DNA from: an uncultured Methanomassiliicoccaceae archaeon
GTDB taxonomy: Archaea; Thermoplasmatota; Thermoplasmata; Methanomassiliicoccales; Methanomethylophilaceae
NCBI GenBank assembly: GCA_905187815.1
Contig: CAJJJM010000004.1
Location: forward strand, 83,598 to 147,597
Direction of reading: 5' to 3'
Length of the DNA: 64,000 bases
Made by a program: the position numbers and the translations under genes. The notes beneath the pieces are model-generated. The model had not been told where the DNA came from. It searched no databases and saw only the letters and a program-made list of their open reading frames with translations. Each line of letters begins with the position of its first letter. The first letter of the stretch is position 1. Below are positions 17,229 to 25,738 of this stretch, one piece after another.

Positions 17229-17246
17229 ATTAGACAAATGTCTAAT
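17229..17246. promoter_or_regulatory. Palindrome ATTAGACA-AA-TGTCTAAT (candidate operator before tRNA-Pyl)
   Basis: A perfect 8-bp inverted repeat with an AA centre, identical over 18 bases to the one before amt. It lies about 85 bases upstream of tRNA-Pyl, in AT-rich promoter DNA that has a CTATATA box at about 17295-17301. A shared regulator of amt-glnK-mtmCB and the pyl operon is the simplest reading. Confidence 0.72.
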
Positions 17247-17313
17247 AATATCCAATATTATTTTTCAATTGTATAGTTAAGTTGAAATAACATAGCTATA
17301 TACACACGAATAG

Positions 17314-17384
17314 GGAGGACGGTCTGGCGACCAGCTGGTCTCTAAAACCAAGCTAGCGGGGTTCGATTCCCCGGTCCTTCGCCA
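17314..17384 (+). tRNA. pylT: tRNA-Pyl (anticodon CUA)
   Basis: The 71-base gene has an acceptor stem GGAGGAC pairing with GTCCTTC, a single base before the short D arm, a very small D loop, an anticodon loop with CTA at 17342-17344, a T arm CGGGG-TTCGATT-CCCCG, and an encoded CCA. The compact D arm and CUCUAAA-type anticodon loop are hallmarks of tRNA-Pyl, and the sequence closely resembles that of Methanomethylophilus. It decodes UAG as pyrrolysine. pylS starts 13 bases later, so tRNA and synthetase are probably cotranscribed. Confidence 0.95.
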
Positions 17385-17397
17385 TCAGGGTGAGTTA

Positions 17398-18219
17398 ATG
17401 ACGGGATTCACGGAGCCGCAGATCCAGCGTCTCATGGAGTTCGGCGACGATGACAGGACGGGGCTAGACTTCCCGTCCGACCTCGAGAGGGATTCTGCGT
17501 TCGAAAGGGAGATGTCGGGGCTCGTCGACTCGAACGAGGAGGGTCTCAGGGCCCTGTTCAGGGATCCGAGGAGGAACGACCTCTCGGAGATGGAGTCGAG
17601 GATCGCCGACCGCCTCGTGTCCGAAGGATTCATCGAGGTGAGGACGCCGACGATCGTCCCGCTCTCTTCGCTCGCCAAGATGGGGATCACAAGGGACCAT
17701 CCGCTCTACAGGCAGATGTTCGTCATAGACGGGAAGAGGTGCCTGCGTCCGATGCTGGCCCCGAACCTGTACACCGTGATGAGGCGTCTGAGGGACCACA
17801 CGGACGGTCCGGTCAGGATATTCGAGATAGGGTCGTGCTTCAGGAAGGAGTCCAAGAGCAGCAGGCATCTGGAGGAGTTCACAATGATGAACCTGGTCGA
17901 GCTCGGCCCCGAGGGGGATGCCACAGAGCGCCTGGCCCATCACATCGGCGCCGTCATGGACGCCGTGGGTCTGGACTACAGCCTGTCACGCGAGGAGTCC
18001 GACGTCTACATCGAGACCCTCGATGTGGAGGTGGGCGGCGTCGAGGTGGCTTCCGGCGCGGTAGGCCCTCACGTCCTCGACCCTGCCCACGACATACACG
18101 AGCCGTGGGCGGGAGTGGGGTTCGGACTCGAGCGTCTGATGATGCTGAGGGACGGCAGGAGCGGGATCCGCAAGACGTCCAGGAGCCTGAGCTACCTGGA
18201 CGGTTACAGGATAGGGTGA
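17398..18219 (+). CDS. pylS: Pyrrolysyl-tRNA synthetase, short form without N-terminal domain
   Basis: The 273-residue protein is the catalytic class II domain only. Motif 2 is RIFEIGSCFRKES and motif 3 is GVGFGLERLMML. N165 and V167 in FTMMNLVELG occupy the M. mazei N346/C348 positions, and Y204 the Y384 position. The tRNA-binding PylSn domain of Methanosarcina is absent, and no separate pylSn gene is seen nearby, as in other Methanomassiliicoccales. It charges tRNA-Pyl with pyrrolysine. pylB begins 4 bases after its stop. Confidence 0.96.
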   Translation: MTGFTEPQIQRLMEFGDDDRTGLDFPSDLERDSAFEREMSGLVDSNEEGLRALFRDPRRNDLSEMESRIADRLVSEGFIEVRTPTIVPLSSLAKMGITRDHPLYRQMFVIDGKRCLRPMLAPNLYTVMRRLRDHTDGPVRIFEIGSCFRKESKSSRHLEEFTMMNLVELGPEGDATERLAHHIGAVMDAVGLDYSLSREESDVYIETLDVEVGGVEVASGAVGPHVLDPAHDIHEPWAGVGFGLERLMMLRDGRSGIRKTSRSLSYLDGYRIG

Positions 18220-18223
18220 CCGC

Positions 18224-19267
18224 ATGATCGTGGATGCGATTGGTCACGTCATCGACCGGGACTACGGCGCGGAGGACGTCGAGGCGCTCCTCACAGCGGA
18301 GGGCCGCGACCTGGAGGAGCTCCTGGGCGCCGCCAGGGAGGTCAGGGACAGAAGGTTCGGGAACAGGGTCTTCACATACGGGTTCGCCTACTTCTCCACG
18401 CACTGCCGCAACGACTGCGCGTTCTGCTACTACCGGGCCTCCAACGGCTCGACGGGAAGGTACCGCAAGGATCCCGACGAGATAGTGGACCTCGCATGCC
18501 GCCTCCGCGACTCGGGAGTCGACCTCATCGATCTGACGATGGGCGAGGACGAGGCCATGAGGCGCAACGGGTTCGAGGGGTTCCTGGACATCGTCTCGAG
18601 GGTCGACGAGGCCGTGGACATAGGCATAATGGCCTCGCCGGGGACCGTGCCGAGGGAGCTGATGTCACCTCTGAGGGAGGCCGGCGCGGACTGGCTCGCC
18701 TGCTATCAGGAGACGTACGACAGGGGATTGTTCGAGAGGATCAGGCCGGGGCAGTCGTTCGACATCCGCAGGGACCAGAAGACCTGGGCCCACGAGGCCG
18801 GTCTCCTGTCAGAGGACGGCATGATGGTAGGAATCGGGGAGGATCCCGGTTCGAGGGCGCTCTCGGTGATGGAGATGGGGAGCCTCGGCTGCGACCAGGT
18901 GAGGGCGATGGCATTCGTGCCCCAGATCGGGACGCCGATGTCGTCCAGGGTCCCAGGGTCCCCGGAGGACGAGATCCGCGCGATAGCGACCATGAGACTG
19001 ATGTTCCCCGGACGTCTGATCCCGGCGAGCCTGGATGTGGAGGGGATATCCGGCCTGATGGCCAGGCTGGAGGCCGGGGCCAACGTGGTGACATCCATAG
19101 TCCCGGATGCCAGCCTCTCCGGGGTCGCCCAGCACGAGCTCGACATAGGGAACGGAAACCGCTCGGTGGATCACGTCTTCTCGGTCCTCGGGGACTGCGG
19201 GTTCGAGCCCGCCACCCCGTCGGAGTACCGGAGATGGATGGACTCCCGCAGGGGGATCCTGACATGA
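18224..19267 (+). CDS. pylB: 3-methylornithine synthase PylB (radical SAM)
   Basis: The 347-residue radical SAM enzyme has the cluster motif CRNDCAFC (C-x3-C-x2-C) near residue 65, followed by YYRASN typical of PylB. It carries out a lysine mutase reaction giving (3R)-3-methyl-D-ornithine, the first step of pyrrolysine synthesis. It sits between pylS and pylC, and its stop overlaps the pylC start (ATGA), so translation is coupled. Codon usage matches the surrounding genes. Confidence 0.95.
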   Translation: MIVDAIGHVIDRDYGAEDVEALLTAEGRDLEELLGAAREVRDRRFGNRVFTYGFAYFSTHCRNDCAFCYYRASNGSTGRYRKDPDEIVDLACRLRDSGVDLIDLTMGEDEAMRRNGFEGFLDIVSRVDEAVDIGIMASPGTVPRELMSPLREAGADWLACYQETYDRGLFERIRPGQSFDIRRDQKTWAHEAGLLSEDGMMVGIGEDPGSRALSVMEMGSLGCDQVRAMAFVPQIGTPMSSRVPGSPEDEIRAIATMRLMFPGRLIPASLDVEGISGLMARLEAGANVVTSIVPDASLSGVAQHELDIGNGNRSVDHVFSVLGDCGFEPATPSEYRRWMDSRRGILT

Positions 19268-20421
19268 GGCTGGGCATCATAGGGGGTGCCCTCCAGGGGA
19301 TGGAGTGCGCCCTGCTCGCAAGGGATGCGGGATACAGGTCCATAGTCATCGACAGGCGCCCAAACGCCCCCGCGCTCTCGCTCTGCGACGAGCCCTTGGT
19401 CATGGACCCCGCGGCCGATCCCGAGGGTGCGGCCTCCGTATTCGAAGAACTGGACTACATAATCCCGGCCTGCGAGGACACTGGGCTCCTGGATGCGCTA
19501 GTGTCCATCCTGGGAGACGACCCCAGGTTCCTGTTCGATCCCGGTGCGTACGCCGTATCCAGATCCAAGCTGGAGTCCAACCGCCTGATGTCGGGCCTCG
19601 GTGTTCCGATGCCGGCGGAGTGGCCGGAGTGCGGATACCCCGTGGTGGTGAAGCCATCATCCCTCAGCGGGAGCGTGGGGGTGACAGTGGCCAACGACCG
19701 GAAGGAGATGGACGAGGGCATCTCCAGGGTGTACTCCCTTGGGGATGAGCCCGTCGTCCAGGGTTTCGCGAGGGGCCGGAGCGTGTCGGTCGAGGTCATC
19801 GGGGACGGCGGGGATGCCGTCCCGTACATCACGACGGAGGTCTGCCTCGATCCGGGGTACGACTGCAAGATGGTCCGCTGCCACCCGGGGATCCTGAGCG
19901 GGGACGATGAGGTGGAGTTCGGGCGGATCGGCGCCAGGATAGCGAGGGAGCTGGGGCTCCGCGGGATCATGGATGTCGAGGCCATTCTGACCGACAGGGG
20001 GCTCAGGGTCCTGGAGGTGGACGCACGCATGCCCAGCCAGACGCCCGCTGCGGTGCTGGCGGCCTCCGGCGTGAACCTGCTGAGGGAGATGGTCCACTCG
20101 GCCCAGGGGAGCCTTCGCGGCCCGGGGCCGATGGCCGCATCCTCCGTGTACCGCCACTTCGTCTATTCGGAGGGGGTCCTCAGGTCCTGCGGGGAGAAGG
20201 AGTTCTCCAAGGTGCGCTCCCCCAGATTCAGGAGGGGCCTGTTCGGTTCCGACCTGGCGATCACGGACTTCGAGCCCGGGAGCGACGAGTGGCGCGCGAC
20301 GCTGATAATCTCCGCCCCCACGGAGGAGGCGGTTGACGAGCGCTCCGCTGCAGCGATGGAGATGATGAAGGACGAATGCTCAACGGATGTCCTCGTGGAC
20401 GAGGGTCCGGAGGTGGTATGA
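19264..20421 (+). CDS. pylC: 3-methylornithine-lysine ligase PylC (ATP-grasp)
   Basis: The 385-residue ATP-grasp enzyme starts MRLGIIGGALQGMECALLA and has YPVVVKPSSLSGSVGV as the ATP-grasp lysine/glycine loop and an end motif MDVEAILTDRGLRVLEVDAR. It ligates 3-methylornithine to the epsilon-amine of lysine, the second pyrrolysine step. It overlaps pylB by 4 bases and its stop overlaps the pylD start. Confidence 0.94.
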   Translation: MRLGIIGGALQGMECALLARDAGYRSIVIDRRPNAPALSLCDEPLVMDPAADPEGAASVFEELDYIIPACEDTGLLDALVSILGDDPRFLFDPGAYAVSRSKLESNRLMSGLGVPMPAEWPECGYPVVVKPSSLSGSVGVTVANDRKEMDEGISRVYSLGDEPVVQGFARGRSVSVEVIGDGGDAVPYITTEVCLDPGYDCKMVRCHPGILSGDDEVEFGRIGARIARELGLRGIMDVEAILTDRGLRVLEVDARMPSQTPAAVLAASGVNLLREMVHSAQGSLRGPGPMAASSVYRHFVYSEGVLRSCGEKEFSKVRSPRFRRGLFGSDLAITDFEPGSDEWRATLIISAPTEEAVDERSAAAMEMMKDECSTDVLVDEGPEVV

Positions 20422-21278
20422 TGACAAGGCTGACCTCTCATGACATAGAGAACGTATGGGACGGGGCGGACCTCGACAGGAGGCTCGCCGGGATGACGGG
20501 ACGCGGGGTCCGCGGGATCGCCCTGGAGGCGGCGGGACTGCCGACGGACATGGATCTGTCCGGTTTCTCGGTGGTCTGCGTGCCCGTGACATCAGGGCTG
20601 GGGGAGATCGGCGGGTTCGCCGATTCCCTGGACGCCATCGCGAGGCACATCGGCATGCGCAGCCACGTGTCCGTATCCCCGGATGTCGCTGGTTTCGCCG
20701 AGGCGGTGTCCTCGGGGGCGGACATCGTGCTGATGGCCGATGACGACAGGTTCGTCGCGTACAACACGGTGACCAACACCGTGGCCGACAACGCATACTG
20801 CACCGCCCTGGGCTATGCCGTCGCCCTGAGGGACGCCGCGGGCGGTCTCGCGGGGAGGAGGGTGCTCGTCATGGGCGCCGGGTTCGTTGGCTCCGAGGCC
20901 GTCAGGATCCTGAGGGGGATGAACGCGTTCGTGACGGTGGTCGACATAGATGTCCCGAAGGCCCGCCGCCTCGCGCTGTCTGAGAGGGTCCAGTGGGAGG
21001 AGGATGTCAGCGGGGCGGTCTCGCACCACGACCTCATACTCAACGCATCCCCGGGGACCGTGCCGGGCCGCGACATGATGCCGGGCACGGTGGTATCGTC
21101 GCCCGGGGTGCCCTGCAGGTTCGACGAGGAGGCTAGGAGGAGGGCGAGGGCCATAATCCACGATCCGCTGGAGATAGGCACGGCGGTCATGCTCACGACC
21201 GCCGCCGCGGAGACGGTTCGCCGGACGGGCAGGGTCAACGTCCCGGCCCACGGGATGGAGGCGGCGCTCGGTCAGTGA
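20421..21278 (+). CDS. pylD: Pyrrolysine synthase PylD (dehydrogenase)
   Basis: The 285-residue protein has an NAD-binding Rossmann domain with VLVMGAGFVGSEAVR around residue 155 and an N-terminal catalytic domain with MADDDRFVAYN. It oxidises the ligase product, which then cyclises to pyrrolysine. Two adjacent ATGs (20418 and 20421) are possible; I chose the second, 7 bases after GGAGG. The last bases form a small CGGT-CAGTG-ACCG hairpin followed by TGTTTT, a likely terminator of the pyl operon. Confidence 0.94.
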   Translation: MTRLTSHDIENVWDGADLDRRLAGMTGRGVRGIALEAAGLPTDMDLSGFSVVCVPVTSGLGEIGGFADSLDAIARHIGMRSHVSVSPDVAGFAEAVSSGADIVLMADDDRFVAYNTVTNTVADNAYCTALGYAVALRDAAGGLAGRRVLVMGAGFVGSEAVRILRGMNAFVTVVDIDVPKARRLALSERVQWEEDVSGAVSHHDLILNASPGTVPGRDMMPGTVVSSPGVPCRFDEEARRRARAIIHDPLEIGTAVMLTTAAAETVRRTGRVNVPAHGMEAALGQ

Positions 21279-21357
21279 CCGTGTTTTAGCCGCTCCTTAA
21301 GGGTTCCACGATGGGTTTTTATAGGGTCGTAGAGTGCCTCGTCTCGAGGTTATCAAG

Positions 21358-21519
21358 ATGGTAACAGTCAAAGAGTCCGAGTGTGTCGGCTGCGGAGCCT
21401 GCGTCGACGTCTGCCCCGAGGGTGCTATCACCTGCGACGACATCGCAGTCATCGACGCCGCCAAGTGCATCGACTGCGGTGCCTGCATCGACGAGTGCCC
21501 CTCCAGCGCTCTCGAGTGA
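21358..21519 (+). CDS. Short 2x[4Fe-4S] ferredoxin
   Basis: The 53-residue protein carries two C-x2-C-x2-C-x3-C motifs (CVGCGACVDVCP and CIDCGACIDECP), the classic two-cluster bacterial-type ferredoxin. It would carry low-potential electrons for methanogenesis enzymes. The ATG at 21358 was chosen because it starts MVTVKESECVGCG; a TTTTTATAGGG promoter lies about 40 bases upstream. It stands alone, convergent with the ABC-F gene. Confidence 0.93.
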   Translation: MVTVKESECVGCGACVDVCPEGAITCDDIAVIDAAKCIDCGACIDECPSSALE

Positions 21520-21647
21520 TCCTAGGCATATCCGGCGGTGAGAGCCGCCTACAAACACCTTAAACCACCATCAATCTTCTGTCAGAATTCAGCCATCGCC
21601 TCATTGCTGTAACCGGTACGGCGTGCGATGCCGCTCTGTCTCGGACA

Positions 21648-23477
21648 TCATCTGGATTTCTTGTCCGGGGCCGGGTTCTTGTCGAGGTCGACCTTCTTCC
21701 TCTGGCGGCCGCCCGTCTTCTTCAGCTTTCCCTGGTCCAGGGCCCACTGGTAGCTCTTCTGCTCCGCCGGTGTGATCAGCACCCTGTCCCCCTTGGCGTA
21801 CTTCCTTCCTGTGACCCAGTTGGTGAAGGGCGCGAGGACGCGGTACTCGTCCGCGTCCATGACGATCTCCCTGACGTTCGGCCTGCCCCTGAGCTCGGAG
21901 TACGTGCCCGCGTGCTCCACGGCGGTGCCGTCCTTGACCTCGATGACGCTGGTGCACACGGTGTCCAGGAAGTACCTGTCGTGGGTGACCGTTATGATGG
22001 TGCCGTCGTACTCTACCAGGGCCTCCTCGACCGCGTGCTTCGCGGGGATGTCCAGGTAGTTGGTGGGCTCGTCCAGGACGAGCACGTTGGTCTCGTCGAG
22101 GAGCATGAGGCACAGCGCCACCCTGGCCCTCTGTCCCCCGGACAGCGTTGAGATGGGGCGCTCCACCTCCTCCCCGAACAGGAGGAACCTGGCCAGGAGC
22201 TTCCTGACCTCCCCTCTCCTCTCCTTGCCGGTGACCTGGAGCAGCTGCTCCTCGGCGGTGAGCTTCATGTCGAGGCGCTCGTGGTTCTGGGAGTAGTACC
22301 CGATCTTCGCCCCCGGTGCGACCCACAGGTCCCCGGTGGACGGGATGAGGCCGAGCAGGGCCTTCACGAGCGTGGACTTGCCCTCGCCGTTCGCCCCGAA
22401 GATGCCGACCTTGTCGCCCTTCTGGATGTCCAGGTCCACCCCGGACAGGATGGTCCTGCCGTCGTACTCCACGCCGAGGTTCTTGGTGGTGATGACGTTC
22501 TTGCCCGATTTGTGGGCCGCCTGTATCCTGACGGTGATCTCCCTGTTCTTCTCGGGCTTCTCCTTCTCCTCCATCTTGGCGATGAGCTTCTCCCTGGTCT
22601 TGTGGGTGGTCATGTACCACTGGTCGGCGTGGAGCTGCTTCGCGATCTCCTCCTGCTTCTTCTTCTGGGTGGCGTACTTCCTGTACTCCTTCTCCATCCT
22701 GTCCAGGTCGATCATCTTCTTCATGATGAAGTCGGAGTAGTTCCCCTTGTATTCGCGGGACTTCCCGTGGTCGATCTCCAGCATGCGGGTCGCGATCTTG
22801 TCGAGGAAGTACCTGTCGTGGCTGATGACCAGGACGGAGCAGTGGGAGTCGATGAGGTAGTCCTCCAGCCACTCCACGGTGGTGATGTCCAGGTGGGACG
22901 TGGGCTCGTCCATCACGAGGATGTCGCAGTCGTTCGCCTGGACGACGATCCTCGAAAGCATGACCTTGGTCCTCTCCCCTCCGGAGAGGGTGGACATGGG
23001 GCGGTCCATCAGGTCGGTCGACAGCCCCACCTTCTCCAGGGCGGCCATCTTGTTACCCTCGTCGTCCATGTCGGACTTGGCGAGCTGGGCCTCCAGGGCG
23101 GCGTTCTCCTCGGCGAGGGCGTTCCAGTCGATGTCCCCTCCGGCCACCATCTGCTCCTCGATCTCCCTGATCCTGCGCCTGATGTTCTCGATGTGGCCGT
23201 ACGGCCTGCCCAGGACGTCGCGGACCGTCACGTCCGGCGAGTCCTCGGCGAACTGCTCTAGATATCCGATCCTCTCGGTGTTCCTGGTGAGCTCGCCGGT
23301 GTCGGGCTTCATCTCCCCCAGGAGGATCCTCAGGAACGTGGTCTTCCCAGCCCCGTTCACTCCGATTAGGCCGATGCTGTCCCCCTCGTTGATCTGGAGA
23401 CTGACGTCCTTGAGGACCTTGTGCGGTCCGAAGGCCTTGGTGACGGACTGGGCTTTTATGAGCATGGTCGGGACCAT
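21648..23477 (-). CDS. ABC-F family ATPase
   Basis: The 609-residue soluble protein has two ABC ATPase domains and no membrane segment. Walker A is GVNGAGKTT in domain 1 and GANGEGKST in domain 2; the signatures are LSGGERTK and LSGGQRAR, each followed by a DEPT Walker B and an SHDRYFLD or THDRYFLD switch. The linker (about 250-320) is rich in lysine and glutamate, as in ABC-F proteins that bind the ribosome. The C-terminus (about 540-609) is a short basic extension. Likely role is translation or ribosome rescue; antibiotic resistance is possible but not shown. Starts at 23477 or 23465 are both usable; AAGGAA precedes the first. Confidence 0.9.
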   Translation of the reverse strand: MVPTMLIKAQSVTKAFGPHKVLKDVSLQINEGDSIGLIGVNGAGKTTFLRILLGEMKPDTGELTRNTERIGYLEQFAEDSPDVTVRDVLGRPYGHIENIRRRIREIEEQMVAGGDIDWNALAEENAALEAQLAKSDMDDEGNKMAALEKVGLSTDLMDRPMSTLSGGERTKVMLSRIVVQANDCDILVMDEPTSHLDITTVEWLEDYLIDSHCSVLVISHDRYFLDKIATRMLEIDHGKSREYKGNYSDFIMKKMIDLDRMEKEYRKYATQKKKQEEIAKQLHADQWYMTTHKTREKLIAKMEEKEKPEKNREITVRIQAAHKSGKNVITTKNLGVEYDGRTILSGVDLDIQKGDKVGIFGANGEGKSTLVKALLGLIPSTGDLWVAPGAKIGYYSQNHERLDMKLTAEEQLLQVTGKERRGEVRKLLARFLLFGEEVERPISTLSGGQRARVALCLMLLDETNVLVLDEPTNYLDIPAKHAVEEALVEYDGTIITVTHDRYFLDTVCTSVIEVKDGTAVEHAGTYSELRGRPNVREIVMDADEYRVLAPFTNWVTGRKYAKGDRVLITPAEQKSYQWALDQGKLKKTGGRQRKKVDLDKNPAPDKKSR

Positions 23478-23520
23478 GGGTTCCTTGTAGATATCACTTC
23501 GTCGGGATGACGCCGGAGGG

Positions 23521-24675
23521 TCACGCGATGCGGGTCAGTGCCCTGCGCGCCGATTCAGTCCTGTCGGAGATCAGGGAGGCGATGGCTTCGACGCGCTCCC
23601 TCCCCAGGCGGCCCGTCGCCGAGTCGAGGACTCTCCGGATCCCAGGCATGGCGTCGTGGATGCCGTCCAACTTCGAGGTGTCGAAGCTCCCTGCCAAGCG
23701 TATCTGCTCCTCGAATGTCTTCTTGAAGGGTTTGCAACCCCTTCCGACCATGGTGTCGAACTCGGATGTCAGAAGGTTGTATCCGAGTGATGCTCCGCAG
23801 TCGTAAACGGGGGCAGGGCCGAGCCATTCCAGCGTCTCGGCGTCACGCAGGAGTCCGAAGTTGTTCAGATGGCGGTCGTCGTTGGCGATGATGTAGTCCA
23901 GGACTATCATGTCGTTCAGGAACGGAACGATGTCCAGGTCGAGGAGCGAGCATATTCTGACGAATTTGTCGTAGACCGATTCTGTTCCGAGTGAACCGTA
24001 TGATTCCAGGATGTGCGAGGCCGCGATGTACTCGGTTCTCCCGTCGACGAAATCCTCGCATAAGGAGTAGGGGAAGCCGTCGATGGTCATGACATCGTAA
24101 TCGACATGCTGGATGCCCAATTCCCGGCAGATGCATGATGCCATCGCTTCGTTGAACGGCTCCTGCTTATAGGAGCCGCTTCCGCCTTTGATGAGGCACC
24201 TGCGACCGTCGACGGTGGTCCACCTCTTTCTGAGGTTGCCTTCTGATGTCACATCAGGTGACGAGAAGTCCATGTGTCCAGTATCCACTGTTTGTCCGAA
24301 CAGGAGGCGGCCGATGTCCTCGGAGAAGTCGTTGTCGAAGAAATTGACATCCTTCCAGCGCGTATCGGATGAGCGCTCGCGGACCCAGTATGAATCCGAT
24401 AGGCTCAACCCCATCGACTTCGTAAGAAGCTGAGAAGGAAAGCTGATGCCCAGTGGATCCAGGAGGTCGCGCACTCCTGTACGGCTCATGGGGATGCAGC
24501 GGCCGATCCACCACCGGGAGAGTCCGTGCTTGTCAAGGAGCTGTTGTTTCACAATCGTGCCTGGAGGCATGTGGAGACGGTCCAGGACCTTGATGTTGCT
24601 TCCGATGCCCCCGGTCGCTTCGTCCACATCGAACTCCGCCACCTCAAAGTCCCTGTGCATCAGAGTCAATCTCAC
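23521..24675 (-). CDS. HipA-like Ser/Thr kinase domain protein without HipB
   Basis: The 384-residue protein has a glycine-rich LIKGGSGSYKQEPFNE (161-176), where HipA kinases bind ATP, and a catalytic NDDRHLNNFG (265-274) equivalent to the HipA N-x-D-R-H-x-x-N block. The start is a GTG at 24675, 8 bases after GAGGTG; ATTATATATGC upstream is the TATA box. No small HTH antitoxin gene is next to it, so it is not a plain hipBA pair. The target is unknown. An alternative start at the ATG upstream (MLSWHLL) would lack an SD. Confidence 0.75.
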   Translation of the reverse strand: MRLTLMHRDFEVAEFDVDEATGGIGSNIKVLDRLHMPPGTIVKQQLLDKHGLSRWWIGRCIPMSRTGVRDLLDPLGISFPSQLLTKSMGLSLSDSYWVRERSSDTRWKDVNFFDNDFSEDIGRLLFGQTVDTGHMDFSSPDVTSEGNLRKRWTTVDGRRCLIKGGSGSYKQEPFNEAMASCICRELGIQHVDYDVMTIDGFPYSLCEDFVDGRTEYIAASHILESYGSLGTESVYDKFVRICSLLDLDIVPFLNDMIVLDYIIANDDRHLNNFGLLRDAETLEWLGPAPVYDCGASLGYNLLTSEFDTMVGRGCKPFKKTFEEQIRLAGSFDTSKLDGIHDAMPGIRRVLDSATGRLGRERVEAIASLISDRTESARRALTRIA

Positions 24676-24782
24676 GGCAGACACCTCGTACAAGAGATGC
24701 CATGAGAGCATATATAATCGACAAGACCTGGGGAGTTCGTTAGTGTCTTCGACGGCAACGATCCTTGCAACACGGTCATCGT

Positions 24783-25409
24783 TCAGATGTACTCGTCTTC
24801 GGTCTTCCACAGCCTGACGTGTCTCTCCGTCAGGTCGGTGATCCTGCGTTCGAACTCTTCGTCCTTCCCCACGGGGATCCATGCCTTCACATCGACCTTG
24901 TCGGAGTACTCGCACTTGGGACGCTTGGCCATGAGGTCCTTCATCTTGGATTCGAACTGGCTGTAGTAACCGTACTCCAGCGTGAACATGTATACAGCGC
25001 AGGCCCTTCTCGCCACCTTCTCCACACCGTCCAGGACGAGCTTCGCGGTCTCCCCGTAGGCATGCACAAGACCGCCGGTGCCCAGGAGGGTCCCTCCGAA
25101 GTACCTCACGACCACGACCATCGCATCGGAGATCCCGGCGCCCTTGAGCGCGAACAGGATCGGCTTCCCCGCCGTCCCGGAGGGCTCGCCGTTGTCGCTG
25201 CTCCGCTCTCTCCTCTCGGATCCGTTGAAGACCGCGGCGTAGCAGTAGTGCGTCGCATCCCTGTACCTCTCCGAGACCTTGGCGATGTTCTCCTGGATGC
25301 AGTCCTCCCGGGGACATGGCATCAGGATGCCGATGAAGCGGGAGCCCTTCAGGGTCATCTCGCTCTCGCGGGTACCGGCGATGGTGTCGTAGTCCGAGAT
25401 GCGGGCCAT
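24783..25409 (-). CDS. YigZ/IMPACT family protein
   Basis: The 208-residue protein has the UPF0029 N-terminal domain with KGSRFIGILMPC, THYCYAAVF, DNGEPSGTAGKPIL and VVRYFGGTLLGTGGLVHAY, then a ferredoxin-like C-terminal domain. Eukaryotic IMPACT regulates the eIF2 kinase GCN2; the prokaryotic role is unknown. It stands alone on the minus strand with a short promoter region upstream. Confidence 0.9.
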   Translation of the reverse strand: MARISDYDTIAGTRESEMTLKGSRFIGILMPCPREDCIQENIAKVSERYRDATHYCYAAVFNGSERRERSSDNGEPSGTAGKPILFALKGAGISDAMVVVVRYFGGTLLGTGGLVHAYGETAKLVLDGVEKVARRACAVYMFTLEYGYYSQFESKMKDLMAKRPKCEYSDKVDVKAWIPVGKDEEFERRITDLTERHVRLWKTEDEYI

Positions 25410-25738
25410 GGGTGGTGATGGAGGTGTCGTTGTTGAAGGTTTCCGTCAGGTCGAAGGGTCAAAAACGAGGGAATGTGAAAATGAGACGCAAAAAGAATTC
25501 TTGTCACAGATCCACGTTTTACGGTCTTTTTCACTCATTATATTTAAAATTATTGTAAAATTTCAATACTCGTTAACCATCAGTGAAAATGGGTGATAAG
25601 AAGGATTTCCATACGATAGCTAAATAACAATTAAAATTAAGTGCATCTGAAAGACGGCTCTCCGGGCTTCATGGAGTATCGTGTGTTGGGATCAGAATGA
25701 TGGGAGAAGGGCCCCCGGAGGGGCCCGGTTGAAGGGTT
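25410..25738. other. AT-rich intergenic region with a strong hairpin
   Basis: No gene is visible. The middle (about 25470-25650) is much AT-richer than the genome, with TATATTTAAAATTATTG and TAACAATTAAAATTAAG, which could hold the yigZ promoter. At 25709-25726 GGGCCCC pairs with GGGGCCC around CGGA, 13 bases beyond the putP-type stop, probably its terminator. Confidence 0.55.
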
